Source: DATMQA01 sp035566895
Lineage (GTDB): Bacteria; Verrucomicrobiota; Verrucomicrobiia; Limisphaerales; UBA8199
Direction: 5' to 3'
Assembly (NCBI GenBank): GCA_035566895.1
Contig: DATMQA010000012.1
Span: forward strand, 1 to 25,704
DNA length: 25,704 nucleotides
The notes below the pieces were generated by a model that was not told the DNA's origin, ran no database searches, and saw only the letters and a program-made list of their open reading frames with translations. The first letter of the stretch is position 1. Each line of letters starts with the position of its first letter. Shown here in pieces: positions 15,501 to 23,432 of the stretch. Both the position numbers and the translations under genes were made by a program.

Positions 15501-15680
15501 AACCACGAATTGACACCAATGAACACGAATTATGTGAGCGGACTGGAGGTAGGGCGAGTTGTCCTCAACGCGCCGCCAGATTGTGTTCCGGGTGTAGCCG
15601 GCGCGTTGAGGACAACTCGCCCTACCTTGTTTTGTGCCCACGCCGATGCCATTCGTGTCCATTCGTGTCCATTCGTGGTT
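15501..15680. repeat. 180-bp nested palindromic element
   Basis: The inner perfect inverted repeat has 27-bp arms at 15548-15574 and 15600-15626 around a 25-nt spacer. The outer imperfect arms are at 15501-15530 and 15651-15680 (27 of 30 match), each made of three 10-base units of the type ATTCGTGTCC or its complement. The element fills nearly all of the gap between the flippase and the ligase genes. It resembles a miniature palindromic mobile element; no target duplication was established. Confidence 0.9.
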
Positions 15681-15695
15681 AAAGCCTGTCCGGAA

Positions 15696-15703
15696 GAGGA
15701 GGG
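15696..15703 (+). promoter_or_regulatory. Ribosome binding site for the acyl ligase
   Basis: GAGGAGGG, six bases before the ATG at 15710. It is one of the few clear Shine-Dalgarno sites in the window and fixes the start. Confidence 0.8.
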
Positions 15704-15709
15704 CTGGAA

Positions 15710-17248
15710 ATGCTGATCCAGGATTTTCTACGACGGTGCGCGGCCGAACGTCCGGACAAAATTGCCCTGGTTTGTGGCGGGCAACGCATCACCTATGGGC
15801 AACTCGAAGCGATGGCCAACCGCCTGGCTCACGGATTGCGCCAACAAGGGGTCCGGCGGGGTGACCGTGTGGCCATTTACTTAAACAACTCCGTCGAAGC
15901 GGTAGTGGGCATTTTCGCGGCACTCAAAGCCGATGCGGTTTTTGTCATTGTGAGCCGTACTTCCAAGCCGGAAAAGGTGGTTTCCATCCTGAACAATTGC
16001 CAGGCGGTGGCAGTGCTCCTGGACGCTCGAGCCATTGCCCAGGGCGTTGGTGAGAAGTTGCTAAGCGGCGTTCCTTCGCTTCAGGGGATCGTGGTTTGCG
16101 GCCAGAAGAATCCTGCTGCCGATAACGGCCACGCACGCTCCAAGGACCTGGCCTCGATCCTGGCCACCGGCTCGGCTGAGCCTCCGCGCTGTGAAAACAT
16201 TGATCTGGACCTCGCCTGTCTCATCTATACTTCCGGCACCACCGGCGAGTCCAAGGGCGTCATGTGCGATCACAGCAATGTCGTTTTCGTAACTGAGTCG
16301 AATGTTGCGTACCTGGAAAACAACGAGCGGGACATTGTGCTGAACGTGTTGCCTCTGGCCTCCAGCTACGGGTTGTACCAGTTGATGGCCAGCGTTTGCG
16401 TCGGGTCCACGCTCGTCCTGGAGGAATCTTTTGCGTTCCCCGATGTCATCCTCGAGCGCATGGCACAGGAGCGTTGCACCGGATTTGCCGCCGTGCCCAC
16501 GATCTATGCGATGCTGTTGGGGATGGATCTGTCGCGCTACGATTTGTCCGCGCTTCGCTATTTGACCAACGCCGGCGCGGGCCTGCCGGTCGAGCATGTC
16601 AAACGCCTGCGCCAGGCTTTCCCCCAGGTGCCGCTCTTTCTCATGCATGGCCTCACCGAGGTGGCCAGAACGATGTATCTGCCTCCCGACCAGACGGATC
16701 TTCGGCCCGCCGCTTCCGGCATTGCCATTCCCGGCGTCGAACTGTGGGTCGAAGATGAGAATGGCCGCCGGCTCGGGCAGGGCGAAATCGGTGAATTGAT
16801 CGTCCGCGGCCGCAACGTGATGCGGGGTTATTGGAATGCGCCTGATTTAACGGCTAAGCGTTTTCGGCCCGGTCCGCTCCCCGGCGAGCGGGTTTGTTGC
16901 AGTGGGGATCTTTTCCGCATTGACGAGGAAGGCTTTTTCTATTTCGTCAGCCGCAAGGACGACATCATCAAGAGCCGGGGCGAAAAAGTGGCGCCGCGTG
17001 AAGTCGAAAACGTGCTGCACACGTTGCCCGGGGTGCAGGAGGCAGCGGTCATCGGAGTTCCCGACCCGCTCCTGGGCCAGGCGATCAAAGCCATCCTGGT
17101 TGCGCCCGGGACCAAGCTCACCGAGTCCGAGGTGATTTCTCATTGCAAGGCGCGGCTGGAATACTTCATGGTGCCACGCGAAGTGGAGTTCCGAACTGAA
17201 CTGCCCAAGACCGGCTCGGGCAAAATTCGAAAAATAGATTTACGATAA
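15710..17248 (+). CDS. AMP-forming acyl-CoA/acyl-ACP ligase
   Basis: A 512-residue enzyme of the ANL adenylation family. The phosphate-binding loop YTSGTTGESKG lies at about 173-183, LTNAGAGLPVEHV and FLMHGLTEVART mark the acyl/adenine site, and SGDLFRIDEEGFFYFVSRKD with DIIKSRGEKVAPREVE forms the hinge. PKTGSGKIRKIDLR carries the catalytic lysine (about Lys505). It activates a carboxylic acid with ATP and passes it to a thiol. With an acyl carrier protein in the same operon, carrier loading is a good inference. The substrate cannot be read off. The stop overlaps the next start as TAATG. Related ligases occur in exosortase-linked exopolysaccharide loci, but no exosortase is visible here. Confidence 0.9.
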   Translation: MLIQDFLRRCAAERPDKIALVCGGQRITYGQLEAMANRLAHGLRQQGVRRGDRVAIYLNNSVEAVVGIFAALKADAVFVIVSRTSKPEKVVSILNNCQAVAVLLDARAIAQGVGEKLLSGVPSLQGIVVCGQKNPAADNGHARSKDLASILATGSAEPPRCENIDLDLACLIYTSGTTGESKGVMCDHSNVVFVTESNVAYLENNERDIVLNVLPLASSYGLYQLMASVCVGSTLVLEESFAFPDVILERMAQERCTGFAAVPTIYAMLLGMDLSRYDLSALRYLTNAGAGLPVEHVKRLRQAFPQVPLFLMHGLTEVARTMYLPPDQTDLRPAASGIAIPGVELWVEDENGRRLGQGEIGELIVRGRNVMRGYWNAPDLTAKRFRPGPLPGERVCCSGDLFRIDEEGFFYFVSRKDDIIKSRGEKVAPREVENVLHTLPGVQEAAVIGVPDPLLGQAIKAILVAPGTKLTESEVISHCKARLEYFMVPREVEFRTELPKTGSGKIRKIDLR

Positions 17249-19272
17249 TGTGCGGGATTGCAGGCATGTTCAATCGCTCGGCCAGGGAGCCCGTTAAGGA
17301 AACGGACCTGCGCCAGATGCTGGCCTTGTTGCGCCATCGCGGGCCCGATGAATTTGGCATTCTGCTGGACCGCGAAGTTGGGCTCGGCAATGCGCGCCTG
17401 AGCATCATCGATCTGGGCGGTGGCAGCCAGCCCATCGCCAATGAGGACGAATCGCTCTGGGTCGTCTTTAACGGCGAGATCTTCAATTACCTTGAACTTC
17501 GCGCCGAATTGGAGCAGCGCGGCCATCGCTTTCGCACCTCCTCGGACACCGAGGTCATCCTCCACCTCTTCGAGGAATACGGTCCCCAGTGCCTCGAACG
17601 GATGAACGGCCAATTTGCCATCGCCATCTGGGACACGCGTCGCCGCCGCTTGTTTCTTGCGCGCGACCGGCTCGGCGTGCGGCCTCTCTTTTACACCCAG
17701 ACGGCAGACACGCTGCTTTTTGCCTCCGAAATCAAATCCATTCTCAGCGACCGGCGCGTTCGCGCCGAGCTCGACCCCGCAGTGGTGGAACAAACCTTCC
17801 GGTTCTGGGCGCCGCTAGGTCCAAAAACCGTTTTCCGCGATATTGTCGAGTTGCCGCCGGGCCACTTCCTGCTGGCGGACAATCGCTCCGTCCACGTTGA
17901 GCCGTATTGGAAGAACCGTTTTTCAACCGAACCCGGCGTCAGGACCAATGGTGCCCCCGAACGCCCCATCGAGCAGGTGGTCGAGGAGTTTCGCGCTTTG
18001 CTGATCGATGCCTGCCAGATTCGCCTGCGCGCCGATGTGCCGGTCGGCGCCTACCTCAGCGGCGGACTGGATTCTTCGACCATTGCTTCGATCGTCCGGC
18101 GCCATACTTCCAATCGCCTGGTGACCTTCTCGATCGCCTTCACCGACGAGAAATTCGATGAGAGCCAGTTCCAACGCCAGATGGCCGCCCATTTGGGCAC
18201 CGACCACCACGTGGTGGAAGCCACGCACGAGGACATCGGCCAGGTTTTTCCCGACGTCGTCTGGCACACCGAGGTCCCCATCATGCGCACCGCGCCGGCC
18301 CCGATGTTCCTGCTCTCCAAGCTGGTGCGCGAAACCGGGTTTAAAGTGGTGCTCACCGGGGAGGGCGCCGACGAATTCCTCGCCGGCTACGACATTTTTA
18401 AAGAAGCCAAAGTCCGCCGCTTCTGGGCGCACCAGCCCCACTCGAAATTCCGCCCGCTGCTTTTAAAACGCCTCTATCCCGATATCGGGGGACTGGCGCA
18501 AAGCAATCCCGAGTTCCTCGCCGCGTTCTTTGGTGAAGGGCTCAATGAAGTGGACTCCCCATGGTACTCGCACGCAGTGCGCTGGCGCAACAACCGGCGC
18601 ACCCGGCGCTTTTTTGATGACGGTGTGCTCGCCGCGAACGAGGCCGCTCCCTTCGAACAACTCGCCGCCGCGTTGCCGGCCGAGTTCCAACGTTGGGGGC
18701 CGCTGGAGCGGGCGCAGCACCTCGAGATTACGATTTTCCTCTCACAATACCTGCTCTCTTCCCAGGGCGACCGCATGGGTATGGCCCATTCCATCGAGGG
18801 ACGTTTTCCCTTCCTGGATTGCCGCCTGGTGGAATTCTGCAATGCCCTGGAGCCGCGCATGAAGATGCGCTGTTTGCGTGAGAAATATTTGCTAAAGCGG
18901 GCCGCGCAACCTTGGCTGCCCGACCTCATCCGCCAGCGGCCCAAGCGCCCCTACCGCGCGCCGGTCCACCGCAGTTTCTTTAACCGCTCCGCTCCCGGCT
19001 ATGTCCGCGAACTGCTGTCCCCGGCCGGCCTCAAGGCCGCGGGCTTGTTCAAATCCGGACCCGTCGAGCAGTTGGTCAAGAAGATCCGGGGCGGCTCCCC
19101 GATCGGCGAAACCGATGACATGGCTTTGGCCGGCATTCTTTCCACGCAGCTCGTCCACCACCTTTTTGTCCAGAATTTCCGGCGCCCCGAAGGGCTGTCG
19201 GCTAAAGACCGCGTCAAAATCTGCAACCTCAACCCATCTGTCCCGTCTGAAAACACCTATGCGCTTCGCTAA
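17248..19272 (+). CDS. asnB: Asparagine synthase (glutamine-hydrolysing)-family amidotransferase
   Basis: A 674-residue protein. MCGIAGMF supplies the N-terminal nucleophile Cys2 of the class II glutaminase domain, with LRHRGPDEFG, FNGEIFNYLELR and SSDTEVILHLFEEYG following. The synthetase half has the PP-loop YLSGGLDSST (about 269-278) and TGEGADEFLAGYD. It uses ammonia from glutamine to amidate an adenylated carboxylate. AsnB-like proteins in polysaccharide loci often act on sugars or acyl groups rather than aspartate, so the asnB symbol gives the family and not the proven substrate. The gene is joined to its neighbours by a 1-base overlap upstream and a 14-base overlap downstream. An intact glutaminase and synthetase site suggest an active enzyme. 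Confidence 0.92.
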   Translation: MCGIAGMFNRSAREPVKETDLRQMLALLRHRGPDEFGILLDREVGLGNARLSIIDLGGGSQPIANEDESLWVVFNGEIFNYLELRAELEQRGHRFRTSSDTEVILHLFEEYGPQCLERMNGQFAIAIWDTRRRRLFLARDRLGVRPLFYTQTADTLLFASEIKSILSDRRVRAELDPAVVEQTFRFWAPLGPKTVFRDIVELPPGHFLLADNRSVHVEPYWKNRFSTEPGVRTNGAPERPIEQVVEEFRALLIDACQIRLRADVPVGAYLSGGLDSSTIASIVRRHTSNRLVTFSIAFTDEKFDESQFQRQMAAHLGTDHHVVEATHEDIGQVFPDVVWHTEVPIMRTAPAPMFLLSKLVRETGFKVVLTGEGADEFLAGYDIFKEAKVRRFWAHQPHSKFRPLLLKRLYPDIGGLAQSNPEFLAAFFGEGLNEVDSPWYSHAVRWRNNRRTRRFFDDGVLAANEAAPFEQLAAALPAEFQRWGPLERAQHLEITIFLSQYLLSSQGDRMGMAHSIEGRFPFLDCRLVEFCNALEPRMKMRCLREKYLLKRAAQPWLPDLIRQRPKRPYRAPVHRSFFNRSAPGYVRELLSPAGLKAAGLFKSGPVEQLVKKIRGGSPIGETDDMALAGILSTQLVHHLFVQNFRRPEGLSAKDRVKICNLNPSVPSENTYALR

Positions 19273-20251
19273 AAACGTCCTGAACCTTGACCCCGCCGCC
19301 GAAACCGATCGCATCGTCAAATTTCTGCAAGACAATGTCCGCCGGCAAATGCGGCGGCACGGCGGCGTCGTCGGCATCAGTGGCGGCATTGATTCCGCTG
19401 TTGTGCTCGGGCTTTCCGTCCGCGCCTTTGGTGCCAGCAATGTGGTCGCCGTCATGATGCCCGACAAAGATTCCGACACGCTGAGCGAAAAACTGGCGCG
19501 CGAACTGGCCGCCCGGTATGGCGTCAAGCCCGTGCTCGAGGACATCACCGGCGCCCTCCAGGGCTTCAATTGCTACCAGCGGCGGGATGACGCGATCCGC
19601 CGCGTGGTCCCCGCCTACGACGCCGCCAAGGGTTACAAAGCTAAAATCGTCCTGCCCCAGGACTTGCTGGAAGCCGGCACGCTCAACGTCTTTTCCGTCA
19701 CGGTCATCGCTCCGGATGGACGCGAGGAAACCAAGCCATTGCCGCCGCGCGAAATGCTCGAAATCGTCGCCGCTACCAACCTCAAGCAGCGGTCCCGCAT
19801 GAGCACCCTTTATTTCCATGCCGAAGCGCGCCAATATGCGGTCATCGGCACCGCCAACAAAAACGAACACGCCCAGGGCTTTTTCGTGAAGTATGGAGAC
19901 GGCGGCGTGGACCTCCAACCCATCGGCCACCTGTTCAAAACGCAGGTGTACCAATTAGCCCGCCACCTCGGTGTGCCTGAGGCAATCCAGAAACGCACTC
20001 CCACCACGGATACCTACAGCGCCCCTTGCGACCAGGAAGAGTTTTTCTTTCGGTTGCCCTACCAGACCCTGGACCTCATCTGGTTCGCGCTGGAAAATAA
20101 GATTCCCGCTGCCGAAGTCGCCCGTGGCATGGACCTGGACGAAGAACAGGTCCAGCGCGTGTTCGACGACATCGCGCGCAAACAGCGCACCACGCAATTC
20201 CTGCGGCTCCAACCGCCGCTCCCCGAGCCGCCCCAAACCCAGGCCGCATGA
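19259..20251 (+). CDS. nadE: NadE-type NAD synthase-family ATP pyrophosphatase
   Basis: A 330-residue protein starting at the ATG at 19259, 14 bases before the end of the asnB-like gene. A longer frame opening at 19001 is rejected because its first 86 codons read as an antisense-style shadow of that gene. The PP-loop GISGGIDSAVVLGL is at about 39-52. YAVIGTANKNEHAQGFFVKYGDGGVDLQPIGH, shown here in pieces as TANKNEHAQGFF and GDGGVDLQPIGHLFK, fits the ammonia-dependent NAD synthase core. The segment TPTTDTYSAPCDQEEFFF is a distinct version of the C-terminal loop. No glutaminase (nitrilase) domain is present, so free ammonia or another donor is needed. Housekeeping NAD synthesis is possible, but placement in this operon suggests a specialised amidation. 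Confidence 0.85.
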   Translation: MRFAKNVLNLDPAAETDRIVKFLQDNVRRQMRRHGGVVGISGGIDSAVVLGLSVRAFGASNVVAVMMPDKDSDTLSEKLARELAARYGVKPVLEDITGALQGFNCYQRRDDAIRRVVPAYDAAKGYKAKIVLPQDLLEAGTLNVFSVTVIAPDGREETKPLPPREMLEIVAATNLKQRSRMSTLYFHAEARQYAVIGTANKNEHAQGFFVKYGDGGVDLQPIGHLFKTQVYQLARHLGVPEAIQKRTPTTDTYSAPCDQEEFFFRLPYQTLDLIWFALENKIPAAEVARGMDLDEEQVQRVFDDIARKQRTTQFLRLQPPLPEPPQTQAA

Positions 20252-20297
20252 ATCGGGAGAATTTAAAGAGTCTTAAACCTGGAACCATTTTTACCTT

Positions 20298-20567
20298 ATG
20301 ACTGACAAAGCCGAGAACCAGCAAATCGAACCCGCCATCCGTGAATTCATCGCCACTCGACTGCTCTACAGCAGCGACGGATTTTCCTACGCCGACGACG
20401 CGCCCCTGTTGCGCGAAGGCATCATCGACTCGCTCGGGGTCGTTGAGTTGGTCGAATTCGTGCAGGGCCAATTTGGGGTTAAAGTCGAGCAGCAAGAGGT
20501 TCGCCCCGACAATTTCGATTCGGTGTCCAAACTCGCCGCGTTCGTCCGCCGTAAGAAGGGAATTTAA
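20298..20567 (+). CDS. Stand-alone acyl carrier protein
   Basis: An 89-residue acidic helical protein with the phosphopantetheine attachment motif GIIDSLGVVELVEF (Ser45) and the usual second helix DNFDSVSKLAAFVRRKKGI. It carries an acyl group as a thioester. It lies 46 bases after the NadE-like gene on the same strand and is the last gene of the operon. It differs from housekeeping AcpP in its longer N-terminus (MTDKAENQQIEPAIREFI), which supports a pathway-specific carrier. The acyl ligase at the start of the four-gene set is the probable loader. No phosphopantetheinyl transferase is in the window. Confidence 0.9.
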   Translation: MTDKAENQQIEPAIREFIATRLLYSSDGFSYADDAPLLREGIIDSLGVVELVEFVQGQFGVKVEQQEVRPDNFDSVSKLAAFVRRKKGI

Positions 20568-20681
20568 CAGAAGCAAACAAAGAGAACAAAGGCCTGAGCA
20601 GAAGGGCTCACTTCACGGTCCTTTGCTATCTCCTGACCTACCCCGCCGACGCCTTTGGTCCAGCGGGCCTTCCCTGCTGGT

Positions 20682-20735
20682 CGCGAAGCGTATGGAAAAA
20701 GCGGCGCCGAGCGCACGCACTCGATACGCTTCGCG
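20682..20735. repeat. Dispersed palindrome copy 2 (12-bp arms)
   Basis: CGCGAAGCGTAT at 20682-20693 pairs perfectly with ATACGCTTCGCG at 20724-20735. The loop ends with GAGCGCACGCACTCG, sharing GCGCACGCACTC and the right arm with the copy at 7062-7094. It lies between the end of the ACP gene and the end of the convergent minus-strand gene, where it could act as a bidirectional hairpin. Confidence 0.85.
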
Positions 20736-20752
20736 CGGCTCGCCCGGTGCGC

Positions 20753-22762
20753 CTATTTCGCCGGCGCTATCCCGGCGCCCTTCAAGCCCGGTGGCACGGG
20801 TGAAAACATTTTGAAGGTGAGCCCATCGACATTTGCGCTGTCGCCATAGACGCGGAAATAAAAATACTTCGCAATTTTATCAAAAGGCGGCAGCAGGGAG
20901 AAGTCCATCCAGTCCTTCAGCTCCTGTCCGGCACCGGCTATTCCCAAACCCGGCACCAGATTGGCCGCGGCTGCGGAGGTCGAATTGCTCGTGGCCCCTG
21001 AGCCCTTCCTCAGCGACTCAAAGGACGCCTTGGTGCTTTCAACATCGTTTTCATAACCGAACAGGCTCGTGCCCGGCCCGGTGACCTTTTGCGCCGCCTC
21101 GGCCAGGCCGGCCGTTTCGCGCAGCGCCTTGGCCTGGCTATCGCTGCTGCGCAAATATTCCTCGAGCAACGACGCGTCCGTCGCAAGCGCCACGTAACCT
21201 CCGCTGGCGGCATAGCTCAGCGTCCGCGCGGCCGACGGCTTTGGGCTGGTGGTTGGGAACGGCAGCGCGGGCAACGGCACCGAATAAATTTTGCGGCCCA
21301 AAAACTCCCGTTCCGCGACCGTATCGCCCTGGGGGAAGATCACAAACAGACTTTTGAGCGCCGTGGTCAGCACTTCCGGCTTGGGAGAGCCGAGCAGGAA
21401 GATGGACGGCGGAGACTGAAGTTCCGCGGCGGAGCTGCCGCGCGGGGCTTTTTCGTAATAGACGATGTCGTCGCCCAGGTTGCCAATGAGATTCTTCCGG
21501 ATGTCAAACTCCGAATCTTTTTCTTTGGCCCGGGCATCGGCGCTGTCCAAAACGAACTTCAGGACCCCGTAGGCTTGCTGGGAGAAGTCCCCCAGCATCT
21601 TCTCCAGTGTGGCCCAGGCCTTTTTCCCGTCGATCCGCCAGCGCTGGAATTTCACCGCGTCCGCCGGTACGAACGGCGGCGGGTTTGAATCCTTCGGTTC
21701 ACCCGCGAGGATCTTGAACACGCCTTGCCGGCTGGCCTCCGGCACACCCGCGGAAACCTGCAGCAACTCCCCTTCATTGGAGCTTTGGAAACTGAACGCA
21801 AGGGTCTTCAGCCCGGATAACCCGAGCGCCGCGAAAACCTTCTCGGGCTTGAAATCAAACGGATTGGGCGCGTCCGGGTTGTCCTTCTTTTCGGCCGCCG
21901 CTTTGGTCAAAACATCCATAAGTGTTTTCACGTTGACCCAGCCATAGACCGGGGACTCCCGGAACATCGGCTGGCAAGCTTGATACGAAGCCTGCTCGCC
22001 CAGCGAAGCCACCGAACCCCCGGCCAGTCGAACCATGACCTTCTCCACAACTTTGGTCGAGTTGCCGAAAATCAGCAACGAATCGACCTGGCCGAGCACC
22101 AATTCGGTTTTGGGCGCGGCCTTTTTGGTTTCCTTTTCGTCCCCCAACTCCTGGACTTCGGACGAGGGCGGGAAAAGCTTGCGCAGCGTCTTGGGAACAT
22201 CATTGCTGGACAACGGCAGGACGATGAACTCGACGTCCCGGATTTTTTCGGTTTTCAGGCTCTTGCCGGCATCGACCCATTTCTTGCGGAGGTCGGCCAG
22301 GTTTTTCTTCAACTGCGCGCCCTTGTCCCTGGTATCGAGCAGCACCAACACGCCCGGCGACGCATCGTCTCCGCCTTGCCAACCGTTTTGGGTGACCGCA
22401 AACGTCAGTTGCCCCTGGAGTAAGCTAGTGTAATCGTCGCATTTCGCGTCCAGTTCCCGTTCCAGAGGTTGGACCACCTCTTCGTTCCACTTCGAAACGA
22501 ACTTTTCACGGAACGGTTTCATGGCCGGGTCATCCCAGAACTGCCGTTGCGGCAAGCTGCGCCACATCGCGCTCAGTTTTCCGAAATCCGGCGCCGTCAC
22601 CACTACTAACGTATCCTCCGGCAGCAACTTTTCCGGGCTAGGGATGGCCGCCCTCAAGGCCGCACAGAAAGCAAAGCTCGCCGTCAGCAAACCAAAGACC
22701 AACCTTGAACGCACTACGCCCCTCTGCCGCGTCTCCCGTTTCTCACTTCGATTCTTTATCAT
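20753..22762 (-). CDS. Secreted hypothetical protein
   Basis: A 669-residue protein with a basic N-terminus (MIKNRSEKRETRQRG) and a signal peptide core VFGLLTASFAFCAALRAA. The mature part opens with IPSPEKLLPEDTLVVVTAPD, a beginning I associate with large exported proteins of Planctomycetes and Verrucomicrobiota that resemble the DUF3352 style. No catalytic motif was recognised. It has a mixed alpha/beta pattern with lysine-rich stretches and no transmembrane segment after the signal. The C-terminus lies next to the dispersed palindrome. It starts 21 bases from the divergent small ORF, or 126 bases if that ORF uses its GTG start. Confidence 0.8.
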   Translation of the reverse strand: MIKNRSEKRETRQRGVVRSRLVFGLLTASFAFCAALRAAIPSPEKLLPEDTLVVVTAPDFGKLSAMWRSLPQRQFWDDPAMKPFREKFVSKWNEEVVQPLERELDAKCDDYTSLLQGQLTFAVTQNGWQGGDDASPGVLVLLDTRDKGAQLKKNLADLRKKWVDAGKSLKTEKIRDVEFIVLPLSSNDVPKTLRKLFPPSSEVQELGDEKETKKAAPKTELVLGQVDSLLIFGNSTKVVEKVMVRLAGGSVASLGEQASYQACQPMFRESPVYGWVNVKTLMDVLTKAAAEKKDNPDAPNPFDFKPEKVFAALGLSGLKTLAFSFQSSNEGELLQVSAGVPEASRQGVFKILAGEPKDSNPPPFVPADAVKFQRWRIDGKKAWATLEKMLGDFSQQAYGVLKFVLDSADARAKEKDSEFDIRKNLIGNLGDDIVYYEKAPRGSSAAELQSPPSIFLLGSPKPEVLTTALKSLFVIFPQGDTVAEREFLGRKIYSVPLPALPFPTTSPKPSAARTLSYAASGGYVALATDASLLEEYLRSSDSQAKALRETAGLAEAAQKVTGPGTSLFGYENDVESTKASFESLRKGSGATSNSTSAAAANLVPGLGIAGAGQELKDWMDFSLLPPFDKIAKYFYFRVYGDSANVDGLTFKMFSPVPPGLKGAGIAPAK

Positions 22763-22836
22763 TTATTGCCCTTTTCTTATTAATTGGCCCGATGCGACAT
22801 CGACCTTACGGTAAAACGAACCTCTGTCACAACCGG

Positions 22837-22855
22837 AATTTCAAAAATTGAAATT
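22837..22855. promoter_or_regulatory. Perfect 8-bp palindrome, possible operator
   Basis: AATTTCAA-AAA-TTGAAATT. It sits in the divergent gap between the secreted protein gene (start 22762) and the small ORF if the latter starts at the GTG at 22889. That position suits an operator. A related but imperfect form occurs at 1646-1658. Confidence 0.55.
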
Positions 22856-22888
22856 GAGTTGCGGCGTAGCTTGAGGCAAATTATCAGC

Positions 22889-23068
22889 GTGAAAGCGACA
22901 ACGAAACGCCGGGCAAAATCCGAGGCAGAACTCCTGGAGCACGCTACGAACAACCTCTTGCGCTCGCTCAAACGGGACATGCTAAAAAAGGATGGTCGTG
23001 TCGATCGCGAAAAGCTCCTTAAAGAGGGCTACAGCGAACGTCTGCTCGCCCGATTGGACCAAGCCTGA
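22889..23068 (+). CDS. Small basic hypothetical protein (GTG start preferred)
   Basis: From the GTG at 22889 this encodes 59 residues rich in K, R, E and L (KATTKRRAKSEAELLEHA, then LRSLKRDMLKKDGRVD, then YSERLLARLDQA), probably helical. The frame also extends up to an ATG at 22784 (94 residues), but that extension would run through the palindrome at 22837-22855 and leave only 21 bases to the divergent gene, so the shorter form is preferred. The family is not recognised. A small DNA-binding or antitoxin-like protein is possible but unsupported by a motif. Its stop is three bases from the stop of the convergent ORF. Confidence 0.45.
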   Translation: MKATTKRRAKSEAELLEHATNNLLRSLKRDMLKKDGRVDREKLLKEGYSERLLARLDQA

Positions 23069-23071
23069 TCT

Positions 23072-23320
23072 TTACTCATTCTTCCGCAGTCGTAGAAACT
23101 CCATAACGGAGATGTCGAGCAAAGGAGCTGCTTTCCTCGCCAACTTCAAGGCCTCTGCGTAAGATAGGCCCGAGGACATCTCACGCACTATTCTGTCAGT
23201 TGGCCAACCCCGGGCCCTCGCCATCTGAATCACTGCCGCCAAATCCGTATATCGCAAGATGTGCTCGTCGCTCATGCCACAGAATTCCGGCAGGGTAACA
23301 GCGCGCCTGCGTTGGCTCAA
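23072..23320 (-). CDS. Small hypothetical protein
   Basis: An 82-residue ORF from an ATG at 23320; a second ATG at 23275 (residue 16, MSDEHILRYTDLAAVIQM) may be the real start because the first 15 residues look like filler. The rest is helical (ARARGWPTDRIVREMSSG, LSYAEALKLARKAAPLLD), with a look of small regulators or antitoxins, but I cannot name a family. A 9-bp-arm palindrome lies 20 bases upstream of the longer start. Confidence 0.45.
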   Translation of the reverse strand: MSQRRRAVTLPEFCGMSDEHILRYTDLAAVIQMARARGWPTDRIVREMSSGLSYAEALKLARKAAPLLDISVMEFLRLRKNE

Positions 23321-23339
23321 CGTGATTCCCCGTTCGGTA

Positions 23340-23359
23340 GTGCCTTAAAATTAAGGCAC
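23340..23359. promoter_or_regulatory. Palindrome GTGCCTTAA-AA-TTAAGGCAC, possible operator
   Basis: Nine-base perfect arms with a 2-base centre lie upstream of the minus-strand small ORF and downstream of the protease gene. No T-run follows on the minus strand, so an operator is more likely than a terminator for the protease. Confidence 0.6.
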
Positions 23360-23432
23360 AACCCAGAATTCGAGAGCAGAAGCGTTCTGCCAACCCCTTG
23401 GTTTTTTCGGATTTCGGCCCTCGGATCTTTCG

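Noticed and set aside
19001..19258. Upstream extension of the NadE-like ORF
   Set aside because: It lies within the conserved 3' part of the asnB-like gene in another frame; the ATG at 19259 gives a normal N-terminus.
13371..20567. Exosortase-type exopolysaccharide locus
   Set aside because: The ligase and amidotransferase resemble members of such loci, but no exosortase or PEP-CTERM protein is visible in the window.
22889..23320. Toxin-antitoxin pair
   Set aside because: The two small ORFs are convergent, not in one operon, and neither shows a known toxin or antitoxin motif.
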